Source: Deltaproteobacteria bacterium
GTDB lineage: Bacteria; Bdellovibrionota; Bdellovibrionia; Bdellovibrionales; Bdellovibrionaceae
Assembly (NCBI GenBank): GCA_017302835.1
Contig: JAFLCC010000001.1
Span: 186,001-250,000, forward strand
Length of the DNA stretch: 64,000 nucleotides
Direction: 5' to 3'
Shown: in pieces, positions 9,492 through 18,371 of the stretch
Numbering within the stretch: position 1 is the stretch's first letter
Layout of the letters: every line of letters begins with the position of its first letter
Notes under the pieces: generated by a model
Told to the model about the DNA's origin: nothing
Databases searched by the model: none
The model's input: only the letters and a program-made list of their open reading frames with translations
Position numbers and translations under genes: made by a program

Positions 9492-11204
9492 ATGTTTAAT
9501 TTTCGATGGCTATGGCCTGTGTTTTTTTTAGTTGGCTGTGCCTCTCCGATAAGAAAAACTCACTCAGTAAATCATGTCCCTTCAGAGAAAACCATCGAAA
9601 GATCTTCAGAAAAAAAACCGATTTCTAATTCAAGCATGCAAGCAGGAAGTCCCCATGGAGTGCAACAACCGCAACAAACAAAGACGACACCTCTTCCAAA
9701 TGATGATTTTAATTATTCCCAATTGGTTAGAGCTGGTTCATTTTTAGAAGCCTTTAATCTGAGCTCGGCTTTGGCCCTTTCAACTGGAGATCCTGCCAAA
9801 ATTGAAAATTACAAACAAAAATCCATTGAGCTAATAAATGAAAAACTAACATCTGAAGAGCTGCACCATGTCTCTAGAACTTCTGATTACGGTTATTTTA
9901 GAAGCTATTCTTTATTTCGCCTTGGAAACAAAGAAATGCAAGTTAACCCAGAGGAAAGTAAAAAGTTCTATCACTCAGTCATTGAACTCATGCCTGATGG
10001 TGAATTAGCAGAAAAATCTAAAACCATTCTCAATGATATGGAGATAAGCCGGCGCGTCTCTCCACAAACAATAGGGGTTGTATTGCCATTAACTGGAAAA
10101 AATGCAGCTATTGGCCAGCGCCTTCTTCGCGGGGTTCAGTTAGGTCTAGGAACCCATCAATCTTTTTCAAAATTCAAAATTGCAATTGTTGATAGTGAAG
10201 GCCGCGCCGATACGGCAAGAATCGGGGTTGAGCGTTTGATTAAAGAAGATAATGTGATTGCTATTATTGGTGGAGCACTTAATAAAACCGTTCAGTCAGA
10301 GCTTATAGTTGCTAATGAATTCAATGTACCTTTTATTTATTTGTCACAAAAACAAGGGATCAATGAAATTCATCCTACCTCCATCAGAAATTCCTTAACT
10401 CCAGAAATGCAAGTCAGACAAATTGTGAGAACGGCAATGCTTGATTTGAATATGAAAAATTTTGCAATTCTTTACCCGAATGATCCTTATGGAATTGAAT
10501 ACACTAATGCCTTCTGGGACGAGGTTTTGGCTCAAGGTGGTCACATTGTTTCTGCACAAACTTACAATCCTAAGGAAAATGATTTCAGGCCCATGGTCCA
10601 ACGGCTCGTTGGCACCTATTATATAGAAGCAAGAAAAGAAGAGTACTTGCAAAAATTGAAACTTTTTAAACAAAATTTGAAAACCAAAAACTCTAGAGAA
10701 AACGTCAACGTTGACGATATCCTTCCTGCTATTCAAGATTTTGATGCTATTTTTATACCGGATCAAGCCCGTGTGATTGCTCAAATCGGTGCTTTCTTAA
10801 GTTACTCAGGAATTAAAGATACAACTATTTTGTCAACAAACCTGTTGAACATACCTGGCATTAGTAAAAAATTTATTAACTTTAATTTTCCCGTTCTTTT
10901 TGTAGACAGTTTTATTTCAGATGGACCAAATCAAATTGCCTCTGATTTTGCAAAGGACTATGAAAGTATTTTTAATGAGAAACCTTCTCAGATTGAAATC
11001 TCGGCTTATGATTCTGGTTTAATTCTGAGGCAACTGATTTTAAAGGGTTCTGACACCAGAGAAGATCTTGGCCTAAAGTTAACTCAACTTAAATCATTTC
11101 CTGCAAGTTACGGACAGCTAAATGTGACCTCAACCAAAGAAGTTTTAAAGCCTCTCATCACCTTAACTCTAAAAAAGGGTGAAGTTTCGATTTTTAAAAA
11201 TTAA
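9492..11204 (+). CDS. LpoA-like lipoprotein with periplasmic-binding-protein fold
   Basis: The 570-residue protein begins with a lipoprotein signal peptide ending in the lipobox LVGC (cysteine at residue 16). After a low-complexity Ser/Gln linker and a helical, TPR-like region, residues from about 195 (TIGVVLPLTGKNAAIGQRL) show a type I periplasmic-binding fold like that of branched-chain amino acid receptors. This architecture matches LpoA/LppC-type activators of penicillin-binding proteins, so an outer-membrane-anchored role in peptidoglycan synthesis is inferred. It starts 24 bp after dnaJ. Confidence 0.8.
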   Translation: MFNFRWLWPVFFLVGCASPIRKTHSVNHVPSEKTIERSSEKKPISNSSMQAGSPHGVQQPQQTKTTPLPNDDFNYSQLVRAGSFLEAFNLSSALALSTGDPAKIENYKQKSIELINEKLTSEELHHVSRTSDYGYFRSYSLFRLGNKEMQVNPEESKKFYHSVIELMPDGELAEKSKTILNDMEISRRVSPQTIGVVLPLTGKNAAIGQRLLRGVQLGLGTHQSFSKFKIAIVDSEGRADTARIGVERLIKEDNVIAIIGGALNKTVQSELIVANEFNVPFIYLSQKQGINEIHPTSIRNSLTPEMQVRQIVRTAMLDLNMKNFAILYPNDPYGIEYTNAFWDEVLAQGGHIVSAQTYNPKENDFRPMVQRLVGTYYIEARKEEYLQKLKLFKQNLKTKNSRENVNVDDILPAIQDFDAIFIPDQARVIAQIGAFLSYSGIKDTTILSTNLLNIPGISKKFINFNFPVLFVDSFISDGPNQIASDFAKDYESIFNEKPSQIEISAYDSGLILRQLILKGSDTREDLGLKLTQLKSFPASYGQLNVTSTKEVLKPLITLTLKKGEVSIFKN

Positions 11205-11287
11205 TTTTAACCGTTTTTCGTTGCTGAAGACTCATAGGCTCCAAAGGTTGGATTCAATTAAGATCCAATTAATTAATGGAGGAAATG

Positions 11288-11668
11288 ATGAAGGTTTCAA
11301 ATTTCAATGACCAGTTTATTTTAGAATGTCGCCAAAAGTTAACTCTTGTAAAACAAGATTTGCTTAACAGAATGAAAGTTTCTGCCGAAAGATTTAGAGA
11401 AAATAATAAAAATGTTGGGGATGAGATTGACCAATCTGTTGCACAAATAGAAGAGTATAATATTCTTATCACGCAAGATAGAATCAGAAATCAATTATTA
11501 GAAGTAGAATTTGCATTGGCCCGAATTGAGAATGGAGATTTTGGTTTTTGCGAAGAAACCTTAGAGCCAATCGAGAAACAAAGATTGCTAACGATTCCTT
11601 GGACAAGACTAAGTATTGAAGGAGCAGAAATTCGCGAAAGATATAAAAAACATTATGCTCAGATATAA
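11288..11668 (+). CDS. DksA/TraR-like protein lacking most zinc-finger cysteines
   Basis: The 126-residue protein has the coiled-coil plus C-terminal globular layout of DksA, a factor that binds the RNA polymerase secondary channel and cooperates with ppGpp. Where DksA has four zinc cysteines, this one keeps only the first (FGFCEETLEPI...LTIPWTRLSIEGAE). The fold must therefore be held without zinc, as in DksA2-type proteins. The ATG at 11276 overlaps the strong GGAGG at 11278-11282, so the start is placed at ATG 11288 (11285 is possible). Confidence 0.8.
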   Translation: MKVSNFNDQFILECRQKLTLVKQDLLNRMKVSAERFRENNKNVGDEIDQSVAQIEEYNILITQDRIRNQLLEVEFALARIENGDFGFCEETLEPIEKQRLLTIPWTRLSIEGAEIRERYKKHYAQI

Positions 11669-11849
11669 ATTATTTTTGTTTGTCTGAAATGATCTTAACA
11701 TCTCTGTCTTGATTTAATTTCATCGCGTTAAATCTTTGTTGAATAAATAATCAAATTCATTTTTTTGATGACATGAAACTTGTTGTACGTTTAATTCACC
11801 CATATTTCATTCACTAGAGTAAAATATATTCTCACTTTTGGAGGGGAAA

Positions 11850-12341
11850 ATGAAACAAGCTAGTATCTCAGCAAAGAGTTCAAAACTTCAAAAAACTATG
11901 AAACCAAAATCTAAGAAATTAAGTTTACAAAAATCAAATAACACTCTCATCGCTCCTAATTTGGAAAATCATTCAGAAGAACCAGTTCTTGCAAAAATAA
12001 TCCCTACCTTAAAAGAGTCTTTACTTTTTCAAAAAAGTTCCATTTTGAATAAAACCAATGAGTTTAAAAGACAGCAAGCAGAGACGGTACAGTTGTCTGA
12101 TGAAGCTGAAGTTGCTTCTAATGAGCTGAGCCAAAATCTTTCAATCCATTTGCATGAAAGGGATTTAAAATCTCTCATTCAGATTGAAAAGGCTCTGGGC
12201 AAGATTGCCGCAGGAACCTATGGCGAATGTGAAATATGTTCAGACATGATTAACGCCAAAAGACTGCAAGTAAGACCCCTTGCGACCCTATGTGTTTCTT
12301 GTATGGAAGATCTTGAAGAAGAGAGAAAAAGAATTCAGTAA
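11850..12341 (+). CDS. DksA/TraR family protein with intact four-cysteine zinc finger and long N-terminal extension
   Basis: The C-terminal part contains CEICSDMINAKRLQ and LCVSCMEDLEEE, a complete C-x2-C...C-x2-C zinc finger of the DksA/TraR type. The first 80 residues of this 163-residue protein are Lys/Ser-rich and look disordered and basic. A GGAGGGG at 11840-11846 sets the start at ATG 11850; the in-frame TTG at 11838 lies upstream of this ribosome site. It follows another DksA-like gene and precedes lon, so this is a transcription and stress neighbourhood. Confidence 0.82.
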   Translation: MKQASISAKSSKLQKTMKPKSKKLSLQKSNNTLIAPNLENHSEEPVLAKIIPTLKESLLFQKSSILNKTNEFKRQQAETVQLSDEAEVASNELSQNLSIHLHERDLKSLIQIEKALGKIAAGTYGECEICSDMINAKRLQVRPLATLCVSCMEDLEEERKRIQ

Positions 12342-12543
12342 TCATTTTTTATGTCAAAAGATTTAAGACGTGGAAGTCTTTGTCACTTTCTATAGTTTTC
12401 TGGACTAAGTGTCAGTTATCCATATTTTTGCACAATCAAAATCCGGTCCTTTGATAGTTATATTTGAGTAAAGCTATTGCCTTTTCCAGCCGAGAAAAAT
12501 GTCAGGAAATCTTGAAAAGACATTGAAAAGAAAAGGGTGTTTT

Positions 12544-14979
12544 ATGAATTTTGATGACAGAAGCGGAAATGGTGGAAATTACAAAGATGATAAGACAGTT
12601 GAAGTTCCATCAACACTACCCATGCTTCCTGTACGGGATTTTGTTGTGTTTCCATATATGATTATACCATTGGTTGTTGGTAGAGAATCTTCTATTAGAT
12701 CTGTGGAAGAGGCTTTGTCAAAAAATCGTTTAATTTTTTTGGTTTCTCAAAAAGATTTAAATGAAGAAAATCCTAATCCTGATTCGATTTATACGGTTGG
12801 AACCGTCGCGATGATTATGCGAATGAAAAAAGTTCCTGATGGCCAGATTCGAATATTAATTCAAGGAGTCGCCAAAGCCCGCATTAAAAATTATTCCAAA
12901 ACATATCCAAATTTTGAAGTGGCCGTTGAGAAAATCGAAGATCTGCGGACCACAACGCCCACTGAGAATGAAGTCTTAATGCAAAAATCTAAAGAAAAAA
13001 TTGAGAAAATTATTTCCTTAGGAAAAACCCTTCTCCCTGATATTTTATTAGTGTTAGATGATCTACAAGACCCAGGAAAAGGTGCTGATTTGATAGCCGC
13101 CAATTTAGGAATTAAAGTGGCTGAGGCTCAAAAAGTTCTTGAAACGGCCGACGCAAAAGAAAGAATGGGGCTTGTTCTTGAATTGTTAAATTCTGAAATC
13201 GAAGCCATGCAATTGCTACAAAAAGCAAAGTCGGGAAAAGACGAGACCGGTAAAAACAATCGTGAGCAATTTTTTAAAGATCAAATGAAAGCCATAAAAA
13301 ATGAACTTGGTGATAATGATTCAAAATCCGAAGAACTTGAGGAATTAAAGGAAAAAATAAATTCTTCAGGAATGCCCAAGCCCGTATTGACAGAAGCACT
13401 GAAACAACTACATCGCCTGGAAAGAATGCATCCCGATGCTTCCGAAGCAACGATGGTTAGAACCTATCTGGATTGGATGGTAGATTTGCCATGGAATAAA
13501 CGATCCGAAGATTCTATTGATTTAAAAGTAGCTAAAGAAATCCTTGATGAAGATCATCATGAATTAATAAAAGCGAAGGATCGTGTTTTAGAATTTTTAG
13601 CTGTCAGAAAATTAAAAAGCACGATGAAAGGTCCTATCCTTTGTTTTGCTGGACCTCCAGGGGTTGGGAAAACATCGCTCGGAAAATCGATAGCTCGCGC
13701 TATGGGTAGAGAATATTTTCGTATCGCTTTTGGTGGCGTCAAAGATGAAGCTGAAATTCGTGGTCACAGAAGAACTTATGTTGGGGCTATGCCTGGTAAA
13801 ATTGTTCAAGCATTGCGACAAGTCAAAACTAACAACCCCGTGTTGGTTCTTGATGAAATCGATAAACTTGGAAGTGATTTCAGAGGTGATCCTTCGGCGG
13901 CGATGCTTGAGGTTTTAGATCCAGAACAAAATGCAACCTTTAGAGATAACTATCTCAATGTTGATTTTGATCTAAGTAATGCTTTATTTATTGCAACTGC
14001 CAACGTATTGGAAAATATTCCTGCAGCCCTTAGAGATCGAATGGAAATCATTCAAATACCAGGATATACCGAGAATGATAAACTTTTAATTTCCAAAAAA
14101 CATTTAATAAAAAGACAAATGGAAAACAATGGAATTACCTCGGACCAAGTCACTTTCACAGATGACGGTATTAAGTACATCATTTCTGGCTACACTCGTG
14201 AAGCTGGTTTAAGAAATCTAGAAAGAGAAATTGGTTCTGTTTGTAGAAAAATTGCAAAGATGATTGTCATGAATGAAGCCTCACATCTAGAAATCACGCC
14301 AACAACAGTAACGGAACTTTTGGGACCACCCAAATTCCTGCGAGAAGAAAAGCTATATGATTCTCAAGTCGGAGTTGTGCAAGGTTTAGCATGGACCCAA
14401 GCAGGCGGCGAAGTTTTACAAGTAGAGGCTCTTAAGATGAAAGGAAAAGGACATCTCGCACTTACGGGACAACTTGGAGATGTGATGAAGGAGTCCGCTC
14501 ATGCTGCCATGTCGTACTGCAAAGCACATATGGAAGAATTGGGTATTCCTGAAGATTTCTTTGATCGTTATGATATTCATGTTCACTTGCCGGCAGGAGC
14601 CATTCCAAAAGATGGGCCTTCCGCTGGAATAACTTTAACAACTGCCCTTGTGAGTTTAATGACTGAAACTCCAATTCGACATGATTTTGCCATGACGGGA
14701 GAAGTAACCTTACAAGGTAAAGTTCTTCCTGTAGGCGGCATCAGAGAGAAGTGTTTAGCTGCTTTAAATCAAGGAATTACAAACGTTATTATTCCTCTTG
14801 CTAACCAAAAAGATTTAGCTGACATCCCTAAATTATTTAAAGATAAAATGAATTTCATTTTAGCAGAAAATTTAGATGAAGTGTTTGCTGTCGCATTAGA
14901 TAAATCAGCAAAAGGAAAAAACAAGAAGACTGATGTTAAAAAAGAAAAAAAGAACAAGACATCATCGGCAGCTGCTTAG
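12544..14979 (+). CDS. lon: ATP-dependent protease Lon
   Basis: Lon is a cytosolic AAA+ serine protease that degrades misfolded and regulatory proteins. The 811-residue protein has the N-terminal LON domain (from [16 protein letters not shown]), the Walker [10 protein letters not shown], the Walker B region [10 protein letters not shown], and a protease domain with catalytic Ser693 (DGPSAG) and Lys736 (REKCLAAL), 43 residues apart as in E. coli. A Lys-rich tail ends the protein. ATG 12544 has a well-spaced AAAGGG; an in-frame ATG at 12499 would add 15 residues with a weak ribosome site. The stop overlaps that of the convergent protease gene. Confidence 0.95.
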   Translation: MNFDDRSGNGGNYKDDKTVEVPSTLPMLPVRDFVVFPYMIIPLVVGRESSIRSVEEALSKNRLIFLVSQKDLNEENPNPDSIYTVGTVAMIMRMKKVPDGQIRILIQGVAKARIKNYSKTYPNFEVAVEKIEDLRTTTPTENEVLMQKSKEKIEKIISLGKTLLPDILLVLDDLQDPGKGADLIAANLGIKVAEAQKVLETADAKERMGLVLELLNSEIEAMQLLQKAKSGKDETGKNNREQFFKDQMKAIKNELGDNDSKSEELEELKEKINSSGMPKPVLTEALKQLHRLERMHPDASEATMVRTYLDWMVDLPWNKRSEDSIDLKVAKEILDEDHHELIKAKDRVLEFLAVRKLKSTMKGPILCFAGPPGVGKTSLGKSIARAMGREYFRIAFGGVKDEAEIRGHRRTYVGAMPGKIVQALRQVKTNNPVLVLDEIDKLGSDFRGDPSAAMLEVLDPEQNATFRDNYLNVDFDLSNALFIATANVLENIPAALRDRMEIIQIPGYTENDKLLISKKHLIKRQMENNGITSDQVTFTDDGIKYIISGYTREAGLRNLEREIGSVCRKIAKMIVMNEASHLEITPTTVTELLGPPKFLREEKLYDSQVGVVQGLAWTQAGGEVLQVEALKMKGKGHLALTGQLGDVMKESAHAAMSYCKAHMEELGIPEDFFDRYDIHVHLPAGAIPKDGPSAGITLTTALVSLMTETPIRHDFAMTGEVTLQGKVLPVGGIREKCLAALNQGITNVIIPLANQKDLADIPKLFKDKMNFILAENLDEVFAVALDKSAKGKNKKTDVKKEKKNKTSSAAA

Positions 14980-14994
14980 TTTTTAAAACTAAGC
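14974..14994. terminator. Bidirectional terminator-like palindrome at lon / C1-protease junction
   Basis: A 10-bp perfect inverted repeat (GCTTAGTTTT / AAAACTAAGC, one-base loop) covers both overlapping stop codons of the convergent lon and papain-like genes. Each strand has U-rich sequence in the stem, so it could slow transcription from both sides, though the stem is AT-rich and the T-tracts are short. Confidence 0.5.
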
Positions 14995-16010
14995 ACTTCG
15001 GTGATACCTCTTTTTAAAATTTCACTTGGTAACCACAAATATCCGGTCTTGGGGTCACATTTTCCTATTAGCTCTGGATTCTGATAACTGGAACAGTTTA
15101 TGCCCCAAGAATTTCTTAATAAAAACTCACACTGGTTTTGTTCATCATTCCATCGTCGCCCGACAATGAGTGAGACATGACCTCCGTATGTTTGATAAGA
15201 TTGATATCCTTTTTCGTCAAAAATGCTCGTATTATAACCAACAGAAACTGGTTTGTTATTTGAAATATAATAATTAGTTTTTTTTATTAAATTCTCTTTT
15301 CCAGATATTGCGAAACCTTTACTTAGCTCATAGTGAAATAATCCATTGATCATAAAATAATTATAATCGACATCATTTATGTCCATTTTTAATTTTATTA
15401 AGTCCTTTCCACAAATCCTATTAGCTAATTTTCGCAGAAACGTTTTTCTTGATGAGTTTTTTAATATTTCTTCTACTTCTTCGAGTGAAATTTTATTCAT
15501 TAAACTATTTGATAGAGTATATTGATTTATTCTTTGTAAATAACTGCTCAAATATTCTTGATTTTTTTTCCTTTTATCGTAGGCATCTTTTAAGTAAACT
15601 AAATTATTTATTTTTTCACGCAGAGTTTTATGCGGACCCGTTATGAAAAATTCTTCTTCTAAACTTCCTGTACAAACACCAAAATATTCAGCAATAAGCA
15701 AAGCAGGAAGAACATCGCCGACATCATCATTGGGGTATTTTTGAAAAATTTCATTATTTAGTAATGCGATATAACTGGCAGAAACCCGAGCGCCCCTCAA
15801 TTCATTTTTAAATTTAAACGCGATAAGATCAGCTGCTACATTTGCATAGCACCATCCTATATCTCTTTGATCTCTTAGCGGCCCAAAGTTTTCAGATAAG
15901 TCCACTGATGAGCATTTTTCTTTGTCTATTCTCTGATCGCCCCATGTAATTATTGCTAAACTTAAGATTGCTAGTATAATTTTAAGCCGTTTTGGTAAGT
16001 TTTTTTTCAT
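14976..16010 (-). CDS. Exported papain-like (C1) cysteine protease
   Basis: The 344-residue protein has an N-terminal signal or anchor (basic MKKNLPKRLK then a hydrophobic stretch to about residue 23). The papain-family catalytic set is visible: oxyanion Gln48, Cys54 in DQRDIGWCYANVAADL (spacing 6, as in papain), the histidine in YGGHVSLIVG, and the asparagine in LRNSWGINC. An insertion of about 120 charged helical residues separates the two halves of the fold. No propeptide is obvious. It is a single gene, probably monocistronic, convergent with lon. A secreted degradative role would fit a predatory or scavenging lifestyle, which is inference. Confidence 0.85.
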   Translation of the reverse strand: MKKNLPKRLKIILAILSLAIITWGDQRIDKEKCSSVDLSENFGPLRDQRDIGWCYANVAADLIAFKFKNELRGARVSASYIALLNNEIFQKYPNDDVGDVLPALLIAEYFGVCTGSLEEEFFITGPHKTLREKINNLVYLKDAYDKRKKNQEYLSSYLQRINQYTLSNSLMNKISLEEVEEILKNSSRKTFLRKLANRICGKDLIKLKMDINDVDYNYFMINGLFHYELSKGFAISGKENLIKKTNYYISNNKPVSVGYNTSIFDEKGYQSYQTYGGHVSLIVGRRWNDEQNQCEFLLRNSWGINCSSYQNPELIGKCDPKTGYLWLPSEILKRGITEVLSFKN

Positions 16011-16041
16011 CTCAAAAAACTATAGCAAAATACCTACCACA

Positions 16042-16794
16042 TCATGACCACTGATTTTTTATTCTATTATTTTCGCTCTCCAGAACCTTAACTAAGGTTT
16101 TTAAATCCGAGACTTCCTCTTTTAAAGTCATTATTTGTTCTTCTTTTTCGTGAAGAATTTGAGTGTAGGCTTTTTTTAGTTCCGCCAGAAGCTTATTGGC
16201 TGCTGTTAAAATGGGCTCTTTGACTCCAATTTTAGATATCTTTTCAGAAAACTCTTTGATTCCTGAATTTTCACTAGCTGATGCAGGCATTTCTGTTTTT
16301 ACATATTCGAACTCTGAAACTATTTTTCGATCTTCTTTTTGTTTCTTAAAATAATATTCTTCTTCTATGTTGATAGAAGGTGAAATTGCAGAACTCAATT
16401 CCTGTTTTGGATTTTTATTCTTATACAACATTCCAACTTCATTTTTTAATTGGGGCAATCTTGATGTAGCTGTTTTTCTTAAATTTTCAAGAAAGTTGGA
16501 ATCTTCATTCTTTATTGAAGACTCCAACTTATCTTCAGTTGAACCTTCAACTGCAAGTTCTAACGAGGTCAAAGGTGATAACTCTGGTGGTGCTGATTCT
16601 GAATTTAAATAACTTTGGGAGGGGCTATTTACTTTAGAATTTGTTGAACTTGTTGGTCCTAGGTTTTCATAAATAAAATACTTACCATCTTGAAATAAAT
16701 ATTTAATGTCCTCAGCTTTAATTCGCCGTCTCAATGTACTAACGCTTACTTTATACTTTGTTGCATAATCTGTAAGTGGCAACCATTGATCCAT
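16042..16794 (-). CDS. Helix-turn-helix protein with C-terminal coiled coil, function unknown
   Basis: The 250-residue protein begins with a MerR/excisionase-like winged-helix motif (PLTDYATKYKVSVSTLRRRI followed by a short wing YLFQDGKYFIYE). A long low-complexity Ser/Glu/Asn linker and a C-terminal coiled coil (about the last 55 residues, ending with EVSDLKTLVKVLESENNR) complete it. GGAAGGAT seven bases upstream selects ATG 16794; a longer frame reaches 16875 but lacks such a site. It may be a DNA-binding regulator or a DNA-tethering structural protein. I do not recognise a named family. Confidence 0.7.
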   Translation of the reverse strand: MDQWLPLTDYATKYKVSVSTLRRRIKAEDIKYLFQDGKYFIYENLGPTSSTNSKVNSPSQSYLNSESAPPELSPLTSLELAVEGSTEDKLESSIKNEDSNFLENLRKTATSRLPQLKNEVGMLYKNKNPKQELSSAISPSINIEEEYYFKKQKEDRKIVSEFEYVKTEMPASASENSGIKEFSEKISKIGVKEPILTAANKLLAELKKAYTQILHEKEEQIMTLKEEVSDLKTLVKVLESENNRIKNQWS

Positions 16795-17162
16795 TAAACT
16801 ATCCTTCCAACTTTCTATTTTCAAAACTAAAAAATAATGGTTTAGGTTTTTTTTAGTTTCAAAATGAGCAAACAAAAGTCGAAATTATTTCTTGTTTTGC
16901 TTGCTCATTTTATTATTCATCTTGTTGCGGGAGATCGCTCCAACAACTTAGCGGTTTTTGAATAGTCATTAAAGTGGTGGCTTTGACTATTCTTAGATTA
17001 ACTTAAGCTAATTGATTATCCTAAGTCAAATTTCTTGTGACTAATCTCTTGAATACCCATCAAATCTAAACTAAGGACCTGATCAAGCTTCAATTAGTTT
17101 ACTTAATTGTTGGATATCCAATTGATTAGCCATAATTATTAGTGCTAGTCTACTTAGTCAGA
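16795..17162. other. Gene-free divergent region between HTH gene and patatin gene
   Basis: This 368-bp stretch has no supportable gene. It contains the inverted repeat at 16861-16911, a small GGAG-ATCG-CTCC hairpin near 16929, and the perfect palindrome TTGGATATCCAA at 17110-17121. It also has several related AATTGATTA-like words between 17000 and 17135. It should hold promoters for both divergent genes. I could not pick out convincing -35/-10 boxes. Confidence 0.5.
16861..16911. repeat. 17-bp inverted repeat upstream of the HTH/coiled-coil gene
   Basis: Arms at 16861-16877 and 16895-16911 are complementary apart from one mismatch, with a 17-base AT-rich loop. The repeat lies 67 bp before the chosen start of the HTH gene. 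It could be an operator for autoregulation or a transcript hairpin. The plus-strand copy ends in TTTT, but no plus-strand gene lies just upstream. Confidence 0.5.
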
Positions 17163-18371
17163 ATGAACATTAAAATTCAAAATAAAAAAAAGATTGGCCT
17201 TGTGCTGAGTGGCGGTGGAATTAAAGCTGCCGCTTTCCACATTGGTGTCTGTTTAGCCTTAAAAGAAAAAGGATTCGTTTTTAGCGGTGGATCTAAAAGT
17301 TTGGTCAGAAAGGACACGGCCGCTCCATCATCCCCTTTGACTATTCAACTTTACGTGGGATCAAGTGCTGGTTCCTTTATAAGCACTATTTTAGCTGCTG
17401 GATATCCAGTTGAAGCTTTAATCACGGCTTTCCAAATAGGCATCGGCGAAAGTCCTGAATATCCACCAAGTAATTTCCGACTACTCAAACCTTTGACCTA
17501 TGGAAGACTATTCAATCTCAACAAAAAAAGTTGGTTATCCATAATGCCGACATCATGGTTACAAAAGTCCTTAGTCACTGGAGGGCTTGAGTCTTTGATA
17601 AAAAATGGATTTAAGCTGAATGGTCTGTTCTCAACTTCTGGAATTGAGCGTTATCTAAGACAATATGTTTTGGTCGAAAATGATTTTTCTAGCCTAAATG
17701 CCGAGCTCTATATTGTTTCGACACAGCTTAATCATACTCGAAAAGTAATATTTGGAAATTTTAAAGATAATATCAAAACTCCCTCAACAAAACATATTAA
17801 TTATGCAAGTATCAGCGAAGCCGTTGCTTGTAGTACTGCTCTGCCTCCTATATATTCACCTTATAATTTACATAATCAAAATGGAGAAGAGCGCTACTAT
17901 TATGATGGTGAAATTAGAGAAACCTTATCCGCTCATATTGCAGCAGACATGGGATGTGACTTAGTTATCTCGTCCTTTTCGATGCAGCCCTACCATTATA
18001 CTCCAGAAATTGGGAGCCTACATAATTACGGAATTCCTGTAATTTTAAATCAGGCACTTTATCAAGTATTGGAACAAAAAACGCATAAACATATAGAATG
18101 GCAAAATACCCTTAAGCATATTTACAAAACTATTGATGGATACTTCAAACAAAACTCTCTTCCTGAAGAACACCGTCAAAAAATACTCGATATTTATAAA
18201 GCACGCTTTAAGTTTAATCCCGAAGTTGATTATATTAACATCACGCCTCGACCACAAAATTATGAAATGTTTTTGGTGGACCACTTCAGTTTAAATCCAA
18301 AAATCTTAGAGAGAATTCTTAAAATTGGCTTTAAATCAGGCATTAATACCTTAAGAAAATTAAATATTTAA
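17163..18371 (+). CDS. Patatin-like phospholipase
   Basis: This is a lipid acyl hydrolase with a Ser-Asp dyad. The 402-residue protein shows the oxyanion-hole glycine loop LSGGGIKAAAFH (residues 15-26), the nucleophile elbow GSSAG with Ser68, and the aspartate motif as DGE (YYDGEIRE) rather than the common DGG/DGA. No signal peptide is visible, so the enzyme is cytosolic or leaves by another route. I chose ATG 17163; a GTG at 17142 would add seven residues, and neither has a strong ribosome site. The stop overlaps nuoN on the opposite strand by 4 bp. Confidence 0.9.
   Translation: MNIKIQNKKKIGLVLSGGGIKAAAFHIGVCLALKEKGFVFSGGSKSLVRKDTAAPSSPLTIQLYVGSSAGSFISTILAAGYPVEALITAFQIGIGESPEYPPSNFRLLKPLTYGRLFNLNKKSWLSIMPTSWLQKSLVTGGLESLIKNGFKLNGLFSTSGIERYLRQYVLVENDFSSLNAELYIVSTQLNHTRKVIFGNFKDNIKTPSTKHINYASISEAVACSTALPPIYSPYNLHNQNGEERYYYDGEIRETLSAHIAADMGCDLVISSFSMQPYHYTPEIGSLHNYGIPVILNQALYQVLEQKTHKHIEWQNTLKHIYKTIDGYFKQNSLPEEHRQKILDIYKARFKFNPEVDYINITPRPQNYEMFLVDHFSLNPKILERILKIGFKSGINTLRKLNI

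Noticed and set aside
16042-16794. Phage excisionase and prophage remnant
   Set aside because: The HTH resembles excisionase-type motifs, but the protein is too long, and no integrase, att repeat or phage gene is near.
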